A stretch of 64,000 nucleotides of DNA from Pithys albifrons albifrons (taxonomy: Eukaryota > Chordata > Aves > Passeriformes > Thamnophilidae), in the NCBI RefSeq assembly GCF_047495875.1, contig NC_092458.1, positions 113,881,727 to 113,945,726 on the forward strand. Direction: 5' to 3'. The position numbers and the translations under genes were made by a program. Below are positions 50,439 through 61,752 of the stretch, one piece after another (the first letter of the stretch is position 1; each line of letters opens with the position of its first letter). The notes beneath the pieces are model-generated. The model saw only the letters and a list, made by a program, of their open reading frames with translations. It searched no databases and was not told the origin of the DNA.

Positions 50439-53400
50439 CTGCAAAAAAGAGAGAATAAGAGGAATCAAGAACTTTGACATTCATGCACTGAAAGGATTGG
50501 AAATAATTTATTAAACCTCCCACATTTAAAGTTCCAGAACTCAACAGAGGAGGATAATGACCCCAAATTACTAATGCTTGCTACTGATTTCACAGAACCA
50601 ACTGCAGAGTGCACAACTTGTTCCCATTTGCTGTTAGCACTTGGGTCCTCAAAGACTGAGCACACTTGTCCTTCAAGTGGCTTCTTTTGGGTGAGGCTTC
50701 TGAGATATTAATGAGCTGGTTCTTACAACTCCTTAGAGAGGGGGACTGAAAACGTGGTTCCTTCTTCAGGATTGCTGCAGTGCATTGAGACAAGACGCAT
50801 CCTTTGAGCTGGCAATAACTGGTAACCAGTGTTAGCATAAAGGATGGAGAAAATACTAGTATTAGGCTCTCTAAATGTTATTTATGAAACTAGTTAGTCA
50901 AGTTTGCTGGTTACATGGGCCCCAGAGTTTAGCCTGGCCCACAGGAAGAAAAAGTCAACGGCCTTTGGTATTTAACTGGTAAGAGGGTGTTGAATTCTTA
51001 CAGTTTTGTCTCTGTCCCAGGTGCTCCTGAGGCACAGCAGTTCAGGCAGGAAAATTAAGAGGACAATAAAGTTTCTTGGAAACTTCTCCCTAGGAGAAAA
51101 TATCAGCCCTAACTAAGTTTTAAGGGAGACACTATTTTGATTTTGAGTAGGTTAAATTACATTCCCATTTTATTTTTAATTGTAAGCATTTCCTTTCTGA
51201 AATCTATTTAGTATTTCAGTCCGAAGAGGCTCCTTGGAGTCTCAGCACTTGGCTTACATCCTTAAGGAATGCTTCAGGTACAGCTGCTAAGTTTGGGAAA
51301 TGCAGAAAATACGAGCTCTGAGCTGGTCTAGAGTGACACCAAGTGAGGGCTCAGTGATATGGAGAAAAGCAGAGCCCAAAGACTAACAGTGAGCACTGCC
51401 AAAACAATTTATATTCCCTTTTGCTGCTCCTTGGGCAATTCAGGCAATCTGCCCTTTACTTTGAAAACATCAGTTCCTAATCCACTCCTTTTATTTAGGA
51501 GAGAATGGCTGAACATTCTTTTGGCCAAACAGGGCACATCTTTGAGATCCTTTTCCCTAAGGATGAGTCATAGAACCACAGAATCATAGAATGGATTGGG
51601 TTGGAAAAGACCTCCGAGATCATCAAGTCCAACCCTTGGTCCAACTCCACTCCCTTTACCAGATCATGGCACTCAGTGCCATGGCCAAGCTCAGTTGAAA
51701 AACCTCCAGGGATGGGGAATCCACCCCCTCTCTGGGCAGCCCATTCCAATGCCTGAGCACTCTCTCTGCAAAGAATTGCCTTCTGCTCTCCAACTTCCAT
51801 TTCCCCTGGCAGAGCTTGAGCCCATCGTGCCCCCTTGTCCTATTGCTGAGTGCCTGGGAGAAGAGACCAACCCCCACCTGGCCAGAACTTCCCTTCAGGC
51901 AGTTCTAGACAGTGATGAGTCCTGGAGGACTGTGCTGCTTTGTTGTCTTGTGGTCAGCTGGAACAACCAGAGCCAGGTGCAAGATGAGAACATAAATATC
52001 CAAATCCATTCCCAGGGCTTTGATAACTCCTGCCTGTTTCCTTGGAGATGGCCATGGCAATGGTGGGTTGGTGCCAGGTGGCTCTGGCAGGTTCCAGCAA
52101 GCCATCACCTTCTGGCATGGCTAATGTCCCTTGTGTTCCTGAGTGTAGCACATTCCAGAAGTTATGCTGTTTCTCTTGGACTGTCTGGATGGGAATTCTT
52201 TTCAGGCTGCTGCCATGTGATGATTAAGTTCTGGAAAACCTTCAATCCATTAACAGAAGCTGATGTAAATAATGCATCAACTTATGAGGATAAAAGGAGG
52301 GTACAGCAGCTGGGGCCAGAGAATCCCTTTAAAAAGGATTCAGCATTTCTCAGCCATTCTTCTTATTGCTTCATAGCTGAGTCTGAAGCAGCTGATGAGC
52401 AGATAATGATGAGCCTCAGCCAGCCCAGGAGTTGCCACCCTCATCCTGGTCCTGGGGGAGACTGCACAGCCCCAGGAGCTGTTTCAGGGTGAGATGGGGG
52501 ATCCCAAATCCATGGGCAGCTCCAGGGTGCTGCTGGCATGGAGGGGGTGTCTGTGCAGGCACTGAGTGGTCAGGGGAAAGCAGGGACCAGTCTCAGCTGC
52601 TGGGGGAAATCACAGTAATTCCTCTTTAGCCACAGTTCTGCAGAGCACAGATCTGAGCAGAGACTCTGCCCCTCGAGTGTGATGGTGAGATAACCGCGAG
52701 TGAATGAGAGGCCTCGGAGATGGAGCTTTGTGTCAACATGAAATACAGTTATCACCTACCCTGGCCTGAAAGACACTGAGTGAGGCTTTTATAAACTCAG
52801 CCACAGGCTTGGGGCTATTTATCAAACTCCTGTATGAAGGTTTTTGTCCTCTTTCATTTCTGACCACGGTTGGAACCAAATGACAAACAAATATTTCTAG
52901 GAAGTGTATTTTATGGGGAAATGTGCCCCTTTCCTTGACTGAGAGAGACACTTGGCTGGATAGAGTGGTGTAACCTCCAAAAAGATTTTACTTCTGGTGA
53001 CTGAACTTCTGCGCTGATCACAGTATTTCCAGGGATGTTGTGAAAATGATGAAAAATAAAAATTAATACCTTTTGTATAATACCCCTTGAATAAAAAACT
53101 CTAAAAAAGAACAAAACAAACCTGCTCTAACAGAAAGCAACAAGGCAACTAATTTAAACTGGGTAGCTAAACTAAACTATAGAAACTAATGCACTGCCCC
53201 TGAGAGATTGCCAGGATTTTCTCTCCCTGCACTGATCAGTGAGCAGGAACAGGAGGGAGGACAACCCATTCCACTTCTTATTTCTCGGGTGGCTGAAGTG
53301 CAGATCCCTAAATCCAAAGAGAACTAGATACAAATAAGTCACATGGTCACCAAGAGAGCAACCCTGAGGCAGAAATTTAACATCAAGAACAACTGAGAAT

Positions 53401-53643
53401 TCAAAGAAATATATCAGAAAAACTGATAAATATTATGAATTGAATACCAAAACCCCCCACCTTAATAATGAGAATGAATTTAGTAAAATTGTTATGAGGA
53501 CATTAAAAAAACAAACACCTGTGATGATGCAGACAATGAGGAACTACTCACATAACCAGATTAAATCATCAGTATCCAAACAATGAACATTCTTCATTTA
53601 AAACATGACAGAGGTATTTTGTAACACAGTGGGAACCACTTAC
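50439..53643 (-). other. EPHA6: EPHA6 intron between exons 53644-53714 and 50313-50438
   Basis: A 3.2-kb intron with one CR1 fragment at 51568-51916. The 298-residue forward open frame that starts there is the antisense of CR1 running on into intron sequence, not a gene. The remainder shows nothing specific. Confidence 0.8.
51568..51916 (-). mobile_element. CR1 LINE, 3' fragment
   Basis: Reverse copy from TCATAGAACCACAGAATCAT to CAGTTCTAGACAGTGATGAG, where it is 5'-truncated. The minus strand keeps 73 codons of pol C-terminus open. Confidence 0.92.
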
Positions 53644-53714
53644 AATGTCCATTCTGCAGATGAGCCCTTCTTTTCTCCTCAGATTTCATTTTGGCCTTTA
53701 TGTACCACTGGCAT
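53644..53714 (-). CDS. EPHA6: EPHA6 exon: start of the cytoplasmic juxtamembrane region
   Basis: This 71-base exon is too short to stand out as an open frame. It follows a pyrimidine-rich acceptor ending TTTCTTGAAAG and ends at CATT|GTAAGT, a near-consensus donor. Its first base completes the Arg codon of the previous exon, 23 codons follow, and a single T is left over. The product is CQWYIKAKMKSEEKRRAHLQ followed by NGH, a basic stretch just inside the membrane that is diagnostic of EPHA6. The leftover T joins TG of exon 50313-50438 to make Leu of LRFPGLKTY, so the frame is continuous. It lies 625 bases on the 3' side of the ATT microsatellite in transcript direction. Confidence 0.93.
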
Positions 53715-54338
53715 CTTTCAAGAAAAACAAGTGAGGTTTTAAATAAAACACTTGCCATGAATAAAATAAATGTACATTAAGTTTTATCTGCTCTTTTATG
53801 AAAGCCAGAATCTCTGCACTTGGAATAATATTGAGCTATGAATCTAAAGGGGAAATATGCACGAAGAACTACAAATAGATGAGATACAAACTAAAATAAG
53901 ATCATGGCTGAATTCTTAGCATGAAAATTACTCCTTAAGTTTGATGCAATACTTTATTTTGAATTTAACTCTTCCAAAGAATTTTGATACTTCAATAAAT
54001 TATCACTCCCCTGCATTCCTGTTTGCATACATAGGTTTGTGGTAATTAAACTTTGTCCTATTAAATTTAATATCCACTGGGTCAAAAAAGCTCACATTTT
54101 CTTTATAATAGAATAATAACAACTTCATGAAAAAAGACAATACTTTTTCACATCAGGATCACCTTTTTTTTTCCTTTTTTGCTGATGGCTCTGTGCAGTC
54201 TGAGCCAGGCACTGACATTACTTTGTCTAAGACAGCAAATTCCATACAGGATAAACCACATGAGGATTTAGCATATGCCTGTAGGACTGCTCTGAAATTG
54301 CAAAGCCTTGGCAAACAACCCAAAACTCTGGTGTTGGC

Positions 54339-54408
<70 letters not shown>

Positions 54409-54410
54409 TA
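54339..54410 (+). repeat. TTA/ATT trinucleotide microsatellite, about 24 units
   Basis: A pure run of about 72 bases of (TAT)n with no interruptions, preceded by GTTGGC and followed by TTTAGAG. The poly-isoleucine open frame across it is an artefact. Its length and purity suggest it varies among individuals. It lies upstream (transcript sense) of exon 53644-53714. Confidence 0.97.
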
Positions 54411-55784
54411 GAGGGAAATCTTTTAGTCTAAGGGTTGTGGAGGGCCTGAACCCAAGATAAGCTTGACAAAAAAAAAAAAGCCTGTCCTCTGTATGTACCT
54501 TACCAGTCTTCTAGAATTAAATAAACATTAATTAAAGGCAGCATAGCCATACTAATAATGGATATATAAGAAGTAGTTGGACACCCCCCCATTTCAGTGG
54601 TTTGTTTAAGCTGCTGAAAGGCAGAAGGAACACTCCAAAACTCCCTCACTGCTGCACAAGTGATGGACAACTGACAGGCAGAAACTTCTGGAGCTGTGAT
54701 GGTTCTGTGCCCTCATGGGGGGAAATGCAGACCAGTGGATTCCCAGAGTGTGGGTGAACTTTGGCATTGGGCCCCAGTTGCTGTGACCACTAAGGGTGCC
54801 AGTGCCAGTTTTTGGTCTGTGGGGTGGCAAGAACACTAAATACAAGTCCTTACACTTCAAGTGGCTGCCCAAGGGAACAGTCAGACAAGACTTTAACCCT
54901 GTCCAAGCCCCAGGTTTGACTACAGAAGTCAGTGATTAATCACCAGCAGAGGATTCTCCTCATTCTCTGTTCATGTGGCTACAGAACCATCAGAGAGGAA
55001 TCATTTGTGTAATGATGAGACTAAACCACACTCAGCTTTAACATCACATTTCCTGGAATCAAGCCAAGCCCCCTGTCCTGTGTCCCCAAGTCTCTGCTGC
55101 TTTCATTTTTTCTATCTCCACTGCCAGTGGTGCTCCCTGCTGGCTCCTGGGGGTGATCCCTCAGCCCAGAGCAGAGGCAGGTGTTGTCTGACCCACCCTC
55201 TCCCCTCTGAGTGGGCTCAGCAGAGCCCTGAGACTCCACAGCTCAGCAAGTGGTAATTCTGAACACTGGAGCAGAGCACATCTGGAGGGTACTAGTCTCA
55301 TTTTTCATGCTGAAATTTGCCTCCAGCCCTAGAGCAAATTGAGTATTTATTAAAAATTTTCTTGCTCTGTCTTCTGTGGAACGTTCTCTTATCACTGCAT
55401 TTAAGCAGCACTGCAAAATGAATTCATATCTTACATAATTGAAATGGTCCCATGGAGTGAGGCTTTGGAAAGCCAAGAGACTCTGATATCCTTAACACCA
55501 TCAAACAGGAGGAATAAACAGAAAGAATCCCATTTTTTTCCATTCCTGAGTTTAGTGAGCTCTTTCTAAAGGAGGTGTTTGAGTTATGCTTCAGGACTTC
55601 ACATAAGGATTCCACACAATCATTTTCTCTGAAAGTTTGTCTAAATAATTCCTCCCTCTTCTGAAAGACCCTACTGTTTGTCAGCTCCCAGGAATATTTA
55701 CTTAGGTTCCAAGATCATCTAAGGTCACAATATGTTTCAAGGTTAACCAGAACATTGGTTTTATTATTTCAGGACAGAATCCTA

Positions 55785-55921
55785 GACAGAATCCCAGACT
55801 GTTCTGAGCTGGAAGGGACCCCCAAGGATCATCGAGTCCAACCCTTAAGTCAATGGCCCACACAGGGGATTGAACCCATGACCTTGGCATTATTACAGCC
55901 AAGTTTTAACCAAATGAGCTA
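55785..55921 (-). mobile_element. tRNA-Ile-derived SINE (TguSINE1-like)
   Basis: Third copy, again on the minus strand: AGCTCATTTGGTTAAAACTT and GTAATAATGCCAAGGTCATG then GGTTCAATCCCCTGTG for the head, with the CR1-like tail GGACTCGATGATCCTTGGGG to ACAGTCTGGGATTCTGTC. Confidence 0.83.
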
Positions 55922-57114
55922 AAATCTCATGTATTTAGCAGAAAGAACATTAATTCACATCGTGGCAGCTCCTGTAGTGCCATGTTTAGTTGTTGGGGTA
56001 CTGCAAATAAACCTCTGGCCTCCACTGATAAAACTTCACTTCCTTTTTCAATGACAGGTAATGCTACACCAACAAACCAGAAATATAATTCCAGGGAAAA
56101 GGGAAATAAGGCACCCCGTGGGAATGTGAGCTCCAGCAAGGACTGATGCTCCTACCTATGCATGTCCTTTTTAGTGCAATTAGAATTTATAAATTCCCTT
56201 AAAACCTTCCCTGTGCAATTCTGCCTGGCATCTGCCCACTCAAACCAAAATGCTTTCTCACCCAATTTGCACCATGTCATTACTTGATCCCAATCAGCAC
56301 CTGGATTGAAGAAATGTGGACAAAGAGCACTGCACTAAAAGCATTGTGAGCACAAGAAGTGACTAGTAATAAAAAATAATCCCTCCCATTGTCCAGACTG
56401 GTGAATTCCCTTTCCAGTGCAGCAACACAGATTTAACTGGGATATCTTCAATCTTAAAAAAATAAAAAAGTTCAAAAAGCAATAAAACAAGACCTTTAGA
56501 AAAATATTTTGTTTGCCAGTGATAACACAGGCAGTAGAATCATTCCAGCATTTTGGAGAATGGTTTTCCTTCATTCAATTTAATTTCATAATTCCTGCAT
56601 TTTATCTTAATAGATGCATATAAAATATCTGCATAATTCTGTATAACTTTTCATACAAGTTTAATACAGGGAAAGTAATAAAACCAGTCCATTGAAGTGC
56701 ATTTAGCAAGCTACACTGCCAGCCCCAAGACATCCAAAATCCTCAGGTTACACCCTCCAAAGCTTTGCAGTTTACAGTTATGACCCTTTGTAAACTATAA
56801 TGCAGAGATATTTTTTAGCTTGCAGTGTCAGAGCCTCGAGGGTGCAGCAGGTACAATGTATTTTTAAATTCTCACTCTGCAGGCAAAAGGTCCAGAAACT
56901 GAGTTTTGAACTATCCAAAATTCTCCCCAAAATGGGTCTTCCTCACAAGAGAACTGGGACTATTCCCAGTGCTGGACAGAGAGGGGCACTCACCACGCTG
57001 TGTCTGACCCTTATTGCAGCACTGACAATGTGGTTTAAATTTCACTACTATGCCTAACTCTTGGTTCCAGCTGGCTCCAACCCTGCCTGGATGAGAAGCC
57101 CCGGCTGGAATTAC

Positions 57115-57223
57115 CTCCCAGTGATGAGGAAGAACAGAGTGAGGATGACCAGGAGAGTGAATCCCCCCACGGCAGCAGTGGCGATGACGAGGATCTGGCC
57201 CTGCTCCGCAGCCATGTCAGAGG
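57115..57223 (-). CDS. EPHA6: EPHA6 exon: transmembrane segment
   Basis: Read on the minus strand, the exon follows a CTCTTTCAG acceptor and ends at GGGAG|GTAATT. It carries two bases of a split codon, 35 whole codons and two bases more. The product begins SDMAAEQGQ (last extracellular residues) and continues into a hydrophobic run, ILVIATAAVGGFTLLVILTL and then FFLITG, the single membrane-spanning helix of an Eph receptor. The final AG joins the A of the next exon to make the Arg of the stop-transfer sequence GRCQWY. G or C occupies 27 of 35 whole-codon third positions. The preceding exon, which should encode the end of the second fibronectin III repeat, was not found upstream in the window. 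Confidence 0.93.
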
Positions 57224-59654
57224 CTGAAAGAGAAGCAGAATAAAAAGGGAGGTTAAAGAGGCTCAGTGAGCCCCAGTTTTTGCAGAATGGGTGAGAACAT
57301 TTCAGTGGCCACCGTGGTTTGTGACAGTTCCCTCAGGGCTTAGCAAGGGCATCAGATGGGATTGTGTCTGTGAGGTGAAAAACCACAACCCCTGTCCCAG
57401 CTTGGATGAAGGTTTTTAAAATGGCATTATCAGAAACTTGCAGTTTATTGAAGTCTGAATAGGACAGGATTTTGGACACAAAACTGTATCTTCTTTAGCT
57501 TTATTTATCTTCACCCTGCATCTCCTTCAGAACTTCTCCCCACCAACCTGTCCCAGGGAAGGCACCAGCAGTGCTGAGCATGTGAGAGATGCCAACCAGG
57601 GGTCAGGAGGAAGAAAAGCAGGAAAAGCACCTTTGATGTGGAGCTTCACACACTCTGCAGTTTAGTTTTACTGACACAAAGTGCACAGAGTTTGGGGGCT
57701 GACAACACCGTAGTCAAAAACAAAATAAAATTCATTTTCTTATGCCTCGTGTTTTTCTCTCTGCTTTTTGTAGGATGTTTAGGAGTTCAAAAAGGTCACC
57801 TGAAATTATCTGATCTCCAGACACTTGATCTTTTCAGACATTTGCTCTTTTCATTAATTTATTGTGTATAATATTACAGCTTTACATGGACAAAGCATCT
57901 CCTTACAGACTGGTTGGTCCTCACTGTCCAAGTACTCCATGAGCAGAAACAGAATTAGGCTCATTTTTTTCTCTGTCTCCTGCCTTGTGACTTCAAAGTT
58001 TTATTTGTTAAACCCAGTTACACTTGAACATTTTCACCACATGACATTTACCCAATTCTTACTTTCTATTTCCATGGGAAATAAAACTGTGTCTTGAAAG
58101 GAGAGTAAATAATTCTATTCAATGACCTCTGACAACAGTAGCAAAAACAGAGAAGAAAATAAATTCTACATTTGTCAGGGAAGCAACTTTGATTTTCTTA
58201 AACTTGCAAACTGTTCAATAAGCAAAATCTTTGGCTTTCTTTTGATGATTAAAGCTCAGGGAAATCACCCAGGCTGGTGCCTGGGGATCCCAGCAGGCTC
58301 CATTCTCTCACTTTGCAGCTGATGAAGCCCAACACAAAGCACACTTTGTTCCTAAACCCTCATAAAATGCTGTCTCTAAGAAAAACATTTGGCTTCTAAA
58401 TGATATTTGTGTGTGGTTTAGAAACTACCAGTGTAAACAGGCTTTGTAATAGTAGTAAAGCCAATAAAAACAACAGCAGTCCATGTACAATTTTCAGCAA
58501 ACCCCAACTTGTTAAATTCCTGCCATTAGGTTTGTGCTCATATAATTTTATGGGAGAGGCACAGGCAGGAAATTCCCAGGCATTGAGGATCTGTGGTCAC
58601 AAACTCTCAGCAAACAAGTTAAATACTCACATCCTTCAATAAATGATGGAGCAAATACTCTGTGAATAGCTGGGCTTCAAACTGAGGGCTGGGGGTGCTG
58701 TGGGAGTGGATTCTGACTCTGTGCTTGGGATGATCCACCAGGACAGATTTAGCAGGAAAAACACAACCTACCAACCATCATGCCACATGAGTTAACAGTG
58801 CAAATAACACCAGGCTCTGCAAATGAAATGCTGAACAGCATTTCCACACCAGGGGGAGTGGGGCTAAATGCAGCAGAGATTGTTATTGGGGTTGAAGCTG
58901 TAAACAGACAAGTTTCAGAGGAGTTTTCTTGCCCATCTCAGCGATGGGAGGGATAGGATAAACTGCAGCAATCTGTTTTGCTTTTAATGGGAAAAAGATG
59001 GGTGAGAAAACAGTGCATCCAGCAGGAGAAAAGCAGAGCACAAGCTCAGATTAGCTGTGGTTTTCCTCAACAGACATTCACTGCCAAGGCCTTTCTTGGT
59101 GCAAATGTAGGGGCTGAGTCCGTGGCCCAAAGAACCTGCAACTACCAAGATGAAGCAAGTTGTGTGTCCTGGATCATCTCTGCTGGATGGAGATGCTCAT
59201 TCCTGGAGTTCCAGCTACATCAGAATCCAATCTATCCACTTAATAAAATATATTTCCTATCAGGAACCAAAGTCACATAAATGAAGGGGAGAAATTCCAG
59301 ACTGGCTTAAGCTCTTTCCACCTCTAAGCAATATGATTTTTAGCTGAGTCTGGACATACTTAAGTGATCACTGTGTTTCTCCTGTTTGTATTTTACTCTG
59401 TTGGCAGAGATGCCACAGTCCAATATATAAGGATTTTTTTTTCAAGTAGCCAAATCACTGTAAGTTTCAAGCCTGAAACTTCCACATGACCTTCATTTAC
59501 TCGTCAGATCAAAATGTCAAATGACAGACGAGTATAATTGGAAAATGTGGATTCGTTAAAAGCTGACAGAGAGGCAGGTAAGGTAAAATGATGGGAACAC
59601 TTATTTTTGCTTGAAGTGATCCTTCAGCCAAACCAATAAAGGCACAGTGAACAC

Positions 59655-59692
59655 CACACACATAAACACGTGTGTGTGCACACACAACTCAT
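59655..59692 (+). repeat. CA/TG mixed dinucleotide patch
   Basis: ACCACACACATAAACACG is followed directly by TGTGTGTGCACACACAAC. The CA run, TG run and CA run form an imperfect palindrome of alternating purine and pyrimidine. Confidence 0.8.
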
Positions 59693-61462
59693 CCCCCACA
59701 GGTAAGAGTTCCCTAAAACACTGTTTAGGCAGAGAGGAGACAGTAATAAGGGACACTCAATAATTTTTAGTTTTACAGCAATTTGCCATTCTGAATCAAA
59801 TTCAATGTGCCTCTCAGCCTCTCTGATCTATTCTCATTTCTCCAGCTTTCTCTTAAGGTAAAGCTCAAGTTGTAAATACCAAGAGCTTTAGTTGCTTTTG
59901 TTGTGCATGTTCTTGAATCTCTTTTGTAATTTCCTGGTTTTTCTCCCTCATTTTTCCTGTGCATATTGGTCTATGACCCCATGTTTCCCCTCAGAACTAT
60001 TCCTGATTATGCAAGACAGCAAAACTCAGTTTAAAAAACAATTAGGAAAGGTTGCAAAGCCAAGCAAGTTCCTGCAAACGTATTTCATCTCTTTGCGTGC
60101 TGCATTTAATCACAGCAGCACACAGCATTATTTTTTCTCCAGAATCTCATTTTTTAGACAACACAGCCAGCTAAAATCAATATTTTGTTGTCTCTACACT
60201 GTCCAGTGCCCAGTGTAATACCTGCCAGCTGTGCACCCCCCAAATCCATCTAGGCAGGATGATTGGTAACTGAGCTGACTCTCAGTCTGGCTGTGTGTTT
60301 CATTCTCTCTGCCTGGCTGCTGAATAAGTTCATTTTGACAGAAAACAGAGTTTTTTAAAAAATGAGTAGCATAAAACAAAGAAAAGGGAGAATTTGTGAC
60401 TTATCCCAGCAGATGATTCAACAGTATCCTGTAATGTTTGGGTGTCCAAACCCTTCAAACACGTTGGACCTGCAGCTGATGGAATCAGTCAAAGGTGTGA
60501 CTTCATTTATGTACCCAGGGGTTCATTATCCAGGTAAACTCCTCCCTCCCAACTCCTCATGCTCAGCTGGGGTTATAGACCTGAAATGCCATTTAAAGGG
60601 TATAATTGCACTGCTCCAGCTTCCTTGCTTGCCACTGTGCCCAGTTACCCCTCTGCACCCAGCCTGGGCTCAGTCCTACCCCCAGTCTGCTCTTCACAAA
60701 GAGGATGAAAGACAGAGAGAATCTCTCAGCTCTGCTCTTTCTTTCCTTTGAGCAAATTTCTCCACAGTGTTTTAGAAGTTTGTGTATTCGGTATCAAAGA
60801 GCTGGAAGGCCCAATGACAGCTCTCGCCTGCCTCTCAGCCACATCCTTTACTTATTTCAACTTGACATCTATCAGGCAGAGGACCTTCCAGCAGAGTTAC
60901 AGATAAAATGTGACAAGCATGACAGCCAGACAGATAAGAGTGAGCAGCTGGAGGATGGATAAGTATGGACAGTGGGAACTAGGGCTCTAATAGCCAGCAA
61001 CTGGCTGTCAGTGGCTTTACAAGGCATTGCAAACAACAGGTAAGGAAAATACAGAGTCCCATTAGGGGATTATTCACATTTTCTCAAGTGCTGCAGTTCC
61101 CGTGATGCAACAAACTGAAGGGCTCCAGTCAAAGGGGGAATGTGGGGATGGGAGAAGGGGATCTTAAAAAGGGCATTTAACAGGCAAAGACAGTTCCCTC
61201 ACCAGCATGAGAAAGTAAAACTTTTTGCTGTATGTTCACTTGAAGAGTTTTCTTTCAAGTGTGTCCATTTCCTGAGCAGGGGCCGAAGGGAGAACCTGTT
61301 TGAGACCTGAATGAGGACACATCCTCCTGTTTAGGAAATGCAGAGGAAAAGTGAGGTCTCTGGGGCTTCGGGACACATCCAGCAGAGCAACCAGATGGGC
61401 CAAAATCAAATGTAGCAAAAACTGGCTGGAAATATAAAACACAGTCAGGAAATAGTTTAATA

Positions 61463-61752
61463 TTTCTCCCAGGCACTCAGCAATAGGACAAGGGGGCACG
61501 ATGGGCTCAAGCTCTGCCAGGGGAAATTGAAGTTGGAGAGCAGAAAAAACTTCTTTGCAGAGAGAGTGCTCAGGCATTGGAATGGGCTGCCCAGAGAGGG
61601 GGTGGATTCCCCATCCCTGGAGGTTTTTCAGCTGAGCTTGGCCGTGGCACTGAGTGCCATGATCTGGTAAAGGGACTGGAGTTGGACCAAGGGTTGGACT
61701 TGATGATCTCGGAGGGCTTTTCCAAACCAATTCATTCTATGATTCTGTGATT
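61463..61752 (+). mobile_element. CR1 LINE, 3' fragment
   Basis: Forward copy from TTCTCCCAGGCACTCAGCAA to CATTCTATGATTCTGTGATT. It keeps the pol C-terminal coding block and the complete tail. Confidence 0.91.

Larger units (their letters stand above)
53715..57114 (-). other. EPHA6: EPHA6 intron between exons 57115-57223 and 53644-53714
   Basis: A 3.4-kb intron with the ATT microsatellite (54339-54410) and one tRNA-derived SINE (55785-55921). No other feature is recognised. Confidence 0.8.

Noticed and set aside
54127..54411. Open frame ending in poly-isoleucine
   Set aside because: Produced by the ATT microsatellite.
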